NCBI GenBank assembly: GCA_017623815.1
Contig: JAGAOK010000094.1
Span: forward strand, 1-35,738
Source of the DNA: Lachnospiraceae bacterium
GTDB taxonomy: Bacteria > Bacillota > Clostridia > Lachnospirales > Lachnospiraceae
DNA length: 35,738 nucleotides
Direction of reading: 5' to 3'
Below the pieces are notes generated by a model. That model saw only the letters and a program-made list of their open reading frames with translations, was not told the origin of the DNA and searched no databases. Below are positions 33,423-35,738 of this stretch, piece after piece. Position 1 is the first letter of the stretch. Each line of letters opens with the position of its first letter. The translations under genes and the position numbers were made by a program.

Positions 33423-34931
33423 ATGAAAAAAGGTGAAATTTACGAAGGGAAAGTAAGTTATGTAAACTTTCCGAACAAGGCAATCATAGAGCATGAGGAT
33501 GGAAAGGTGACAGTCAAGAATGCGTTGCCGGGACAGACGGTTCTGTTCCGCGTGACAAAAAAGAAATCAGGAAGAGCGGAAGGTAATGTGCTGGAAGTTC
33601 TGGAAAAGTCGCCGGATGAAATCGAGTCTTTCTGCCCTCATTTTGGTGAGTGCGGCGGATGTACGTATCAGAATCTTCCGTATGAAAAGCAGCTGGAACT
33701 GAAATCAGGGCAGGTGAAAAAGCTTCTGGATGAGGTTTACATAAAACAGAACAAAGAGCCTGACTACACCTTCGAAGGAATCAAGGGTAGTCCTAAGCAG
33801 TTTGGCTATCGCAATAAAATGGAATTTTCGTTCGGTGATGAATTCAAAGATGGTCCGTTGAGTCTCGGAATGCATAAAAGAGGAAGCTTTTATGACATTG
33901 TGACCGTGGATGACTGCCGGATTGTAGACGAAGACTTTCGGCTGATTTTACAGACCGCTGTGAAATATTTTAAGGAAAATGCGACCCCTTTTTATCATCG
34001 TATGCGCGGGGAAGGATATTTAAGGCATCTGCTGGTGCGTAAGGCAGTAAAAACCGGAGAGATTATGGTGGCACTGATTACGACATCGCAGAGGGAGAGT
34101 CCGAAAGCGTCCAAGAAAACAGAAGAAGAACTTTTGCAGGGATTTGTAAAGGAATTATGTAAACTAGAAGAGGGCGCGGAAACCGGACTTACCGGAAAAC
34201 TGGTCGGAGTTCTTCATACCAAAAATGATTCTGTGGCAGATGTGGTAAAAAATGACGGAACGAAGATATTGTATGGTCAAGACTATTTTTATGAGGAACT
34301 TTTGGGGCTGAAATTTAAGATTACTGAGTTTTCTTTCTTCCAGACAAATTCGCTTGGGGCAGAAGTACTTTATGACACCGCGCGCAGCTATATCGGAGAT
34401 TTGACAGGCGGCGGCGAGCCGGATAAGGTAGTCTTTGACTTGTATTCCGGTACCGGAACGATTGCACAGCTCATGGCTCCGGTTGCAAAGAAAGTGATTG
34501 GTGTAGAAATCGTGGAAGAGGCCGTAGAAGCGGCAAAGAAAAATGCACAGCTTAACGGTTTACATAACTGCGAATTCATAGCGGGAGATGTATTGAAAGT
34601 GCTTGACGATATTGAGGAGAAACCGGATTTTATTATTCTGGATCCGCCGCGTGACGGAATCCATCCGAAGGCACTGAAAAAGATTATTGATTACGGTGTG
34701 GACAGACTGGTTTATATTTCCTGCAAGCCGACGTCGCTTGCAAGAGATCTGGAAGTGTTTGAGTCGAGCGGATATCGCATGGAAAAGGCTTGTTGCGTGG
34801 ATATGTTCCCGGGCACTGTGCATGTTGAGACTGTGTGTCTCTTGAGCAACCGAAAATCTAAGCCCGATTCTTACGTTGACTTAAGCATCAATATGGAAGA
34901 TTACTATAGGATTAAGAACGAAGAAAAATAA
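33423..34931 (+). CDS. rlmD: 23S rRNA (uracil-C5)-methyltransferase, RlmD/RumA family
   Basis: The 502-residue enzyme methylates a uridine of 23S rRNA to m5U (U1939 in E. coli for RlmD, or U747/U1939 in Firmicutes RlmCD). An N-terminal TRAM domain (about 1-58) precedes the [4Fe-4S] ligands in FCPHFGECGGC (about 75-85). The SAM-binding motif DLYSGTGTIAQ is near residue 339, LDPPRDGIHP near 406 and the catalytic Cys in YISCKPTSLARDL near 437. The start is ATG 33423 behind AAAGGCGG. Whether it is RlmD or the dual RlmCD cannot be told from sequence. Confidence 0.93.
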   Translation: MKKGEIYEGKVSYVNFPNKAIIEHEDGKVTVKNALPGQTVLFRVTKKKSGRAEGNVLEVLEKSPDEIESFCPHFGECGGCTYQNLPYEKQLELKSGQVKKLLDEVYIKQNKEPDYTFEGIKGSPKQFGYRNKMEFSFGDEFKDGPLSLGMHKRGSFYDIVTVDDCRIVDEDFRLILQTAVKYFKENATPFYHRMRGEGYLRHLLVRKAVKTGEIMVALITTSQRESPKASKKTEEELLQGFVKELCKLEEGAETGLTGKLVGVLHTKNDSVADVVKNDGTKILYGQDYFYEELLGLKFKITEFSFFQTNSLGAEVLYDTARSYIGDLTGGGEPDKVVFDLYSGTGTIAQLMAPVAKKVIGVEIVEEAVEAAKKNAQLNGLHNCEFIAGDVLKVLDDIEEKPDFIILDPPRDGIHPKALKKIIDYGVDRLVYISCKPTSLARDLEVFESSGYRMEKACCVDMFPGTVHVETVCLLSNRKSKPDSYVDLSINMEDYYRIKNEEK

Positions 34932-34954
34932 AACATAATAAACCGTACTTACAG

Positions 34955-34993
34955 AAGAACTGTTAACACGATGAAGTGTTGGCGGTTCTTTTT
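34955..34993 (+). terminator. Terminator after rlmD
   Basis: AAGAACTGTTAACAC (34955-34969) and GTGTTGGCGGTTCTT (34976-34990) form a 15-bp stem with three G-U pairs and a 6-base loop, followed by T residues. Confidence 0.85.
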
Positions 34994-35053
34994 AAGCAAG
35001 AACACAAATAAAATGTGGGATAATAATTACTACCAAAGCATATAATGTGATTG

Positions 35054-35170
35054 TAGAATAGAAAAATGCAACAAGTAACAAAAATCCATTCTAAAGATTA
35101 GCTGACATATTGATTTTTGAAGTTCATCTGAATATAATAGAATAGAAAAGTGCAACATGTTGCAAAAATC
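35054..35170. repeat. Two 33-bp near-identical direct repeats upstream of the ATPase gene
   Basis: Copies at 35054-35086 and 35138-35170 share TAGAATAGAAAA, then A or G, then TGCAACA, then a variable GT centre, then CAAAAATC. They differ at only a few positions and are 84 bases apart. The second contains the perfect palindrome GCAACATGTTGC (35152-35163); the first has a decayed version. Each is preceded by a TATAAT (35041 and 35133). The interval between rlmD and the ATPase otherwise holds nothing recognisable. Confidence 0.75.
35110..35138 (+). promoter_or_regulatory. Promoter of the ATPase gene with palindromic operator just downstream
   Basis: TTGATT (35110-35115) and TATAAT (35133-35138) are 17 bases apart. 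The palindrome GCAACATGTTGC lies 14-25 bases after the -10, where a repressor could block transcription. Confidence 0.7.
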
Positions 35171-35190
35171 TTTCGTAAGGAGGTTTGATA

Positions 35191-35738
35191 ATGGAAATCC
35201 GCAGAGATTTTTATTTGGATAAATTGATAAAAAGGAAAAACAACGGACTAATTAAAGTTATTACTGGTATTCGCAGATGTGGTAAGTCTTATTTGCTGAA
35301 TAATCTTTTTTACCACCACCTGTTGAATAATGGTGTAGATGCTGATCACATCATTCGCTTTGCCTTTGACTCAGCAGACGATCTTTATTTGATTGGCGAA
35401 AGTCTGATTCAGATTGAAAAGGAGAAGCGTGGAGTTGACCCTGAAAAGTTCATGGCATATATCCGTTCAAAAGTCGTAGATGAAGGAATGTATTATCTGC
35501 TTCTTGATGAAATTCAGATGTTGGGTTGTTTTGAAGCTGTACTGAATGGTTATCTTCGTAAAGATAATATGGATGTATTTGTGACTGGAAGTAACGCAAA
35601 ACTCCTGTCCAAAGACATTGCCACCGAGTTCGCTGGTCGTGGCGACGAGGTTCATATGTATCCCCTGAGCTTTGCCGAGTTTATGACCATTTACAACGGT
35701 GATAAGTACATGGGATTATCTGAATATATGCTGTATGG
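35191..35738 (+). CDS. AAA_14/DUF4143-type ATPase (3' end cut by window)
   Basis: An open frame starts at ATG 35191 behind AAGGAGG and runs without stop to the window end (182 codons). The Walker A motif GIRRCGKSYLL is near residue 28, a Walker B-like LLLDEIQML near residue 108, and VTGSNAKLLSK near residue 130 is the sensor 1 region typical of the AAA_14 family. The usual C-terminal DUF4143 domain would lie beyond the window. Such ATPases are scattered widely in Clostridia and Bacteroidetes; their role is uncertain, and some have been linked to toxin-antitoxin or mobile DNA contexts. Confidence 0.85.
   Translation, partial: MEIRRDFYLDKLIKRKNNGLIKVITGIRRCGKSYLLNNLFYHHLLNNGVDADHIIRFAFDSADDLYLIGESLIQIEKEKRGVDPEKFMAYIRSKVVDEGMYYLLLDEIQMLGCFEAVLNGYLRKDNMDVFVTGSNAKLLSKDIATEFAGRGDEVHMYPLSFAEFMTIYNGDKYMGLSEYMLY

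Overview
The window looks like the chromosome of an anaerobic, gut-type Firmicute of the Lachnospiraceae/Clostridia group. The basis is moderately low GC, AGGAGG ribosome binding sites, a class III (Firmicutes-type) fructose-1,6-bisphosphatase, a YerC/TrpR-type regulator, a DUF1836 gene, a lysine riboswitch in front of dapA, and a eukaryotic-type HisA. Genus and species cannot be fixed from the sequence alone. Most of the window is ordinary housekeeping DNA; the accessory part is an IS110-family insertion and its surroundings at about 31.3-33.4 kb.

Layout. 0-1.7 kb: the end of a coiled-coil protein, an ADP-ribosylglycohydrolase-family protein with altered metal-site residues, a small XRE regulator and tRNA-Thr(GGT). 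1.7-6.2 kb: a membrane pseudokinase/receiver protein followed 9 nt later by a 970-residue polytopic membrane protein. 6.25-8.9 kb: a class A penicillin-binding protein on the minus strand. 9.1-11.4 kb: an ECF sigma/anti-sigma-like pair, a YigZ protein and a small lipoprotein. 11.4-13.25 kb: typA (minus). 13.4-14.7 kb: a double OB-fold SSB-like protein and an orphan cobO. 14.7-18.7 kb: promoter, lysine riboswitch with terminator, then dapA-dapB-fbp without an internal terminator. 18.7-21.0 kb: a repeat-rich lipoprotein, eukaryotic-type hisA, a cold-shock protein and yerC. 21.0-26.6 kb: DUF1836, an amidase/GH25 fusion, a cation diffusion facilitator, greA and a LysM protein. 26.6-31.35 kb: an orphan NMT1-type substrate-binding lipoprotein, an EamA transporter, pcrA and a small membrane protein with an acidic tail. 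31.35-33.4 kb: a structured intergenic stretch with three identical-geometry inverted-repeat units, then an IS110 transposase whose 5' flank looks like a bridge RNA. 33.4-35.7 kb: rlmD, a promoter/operator-like repeat region, and the start of an AAA_14/DUF4143-type ATPase cut by the window end.

How the genes relate. Several genes concern the cell envelope: the class A PBP, the amidase-muramidase fusion, the polytopic membrane protein, and DapA/DapB, which feed meso-diaminopimelate to peptidoglycan and lysine. The lysine riboswitch makes dapA, dapB and probably fbp respond to lysine. The most unusual items are the two-enzyme wall hydrolase with no signal peptide, the eukaryotic-type HisA standing alone, the candidate IS110 bridge RNA, and the three TGGGTAT-N22-ATACCCA units beside it. 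None of these could be checked against databases here.
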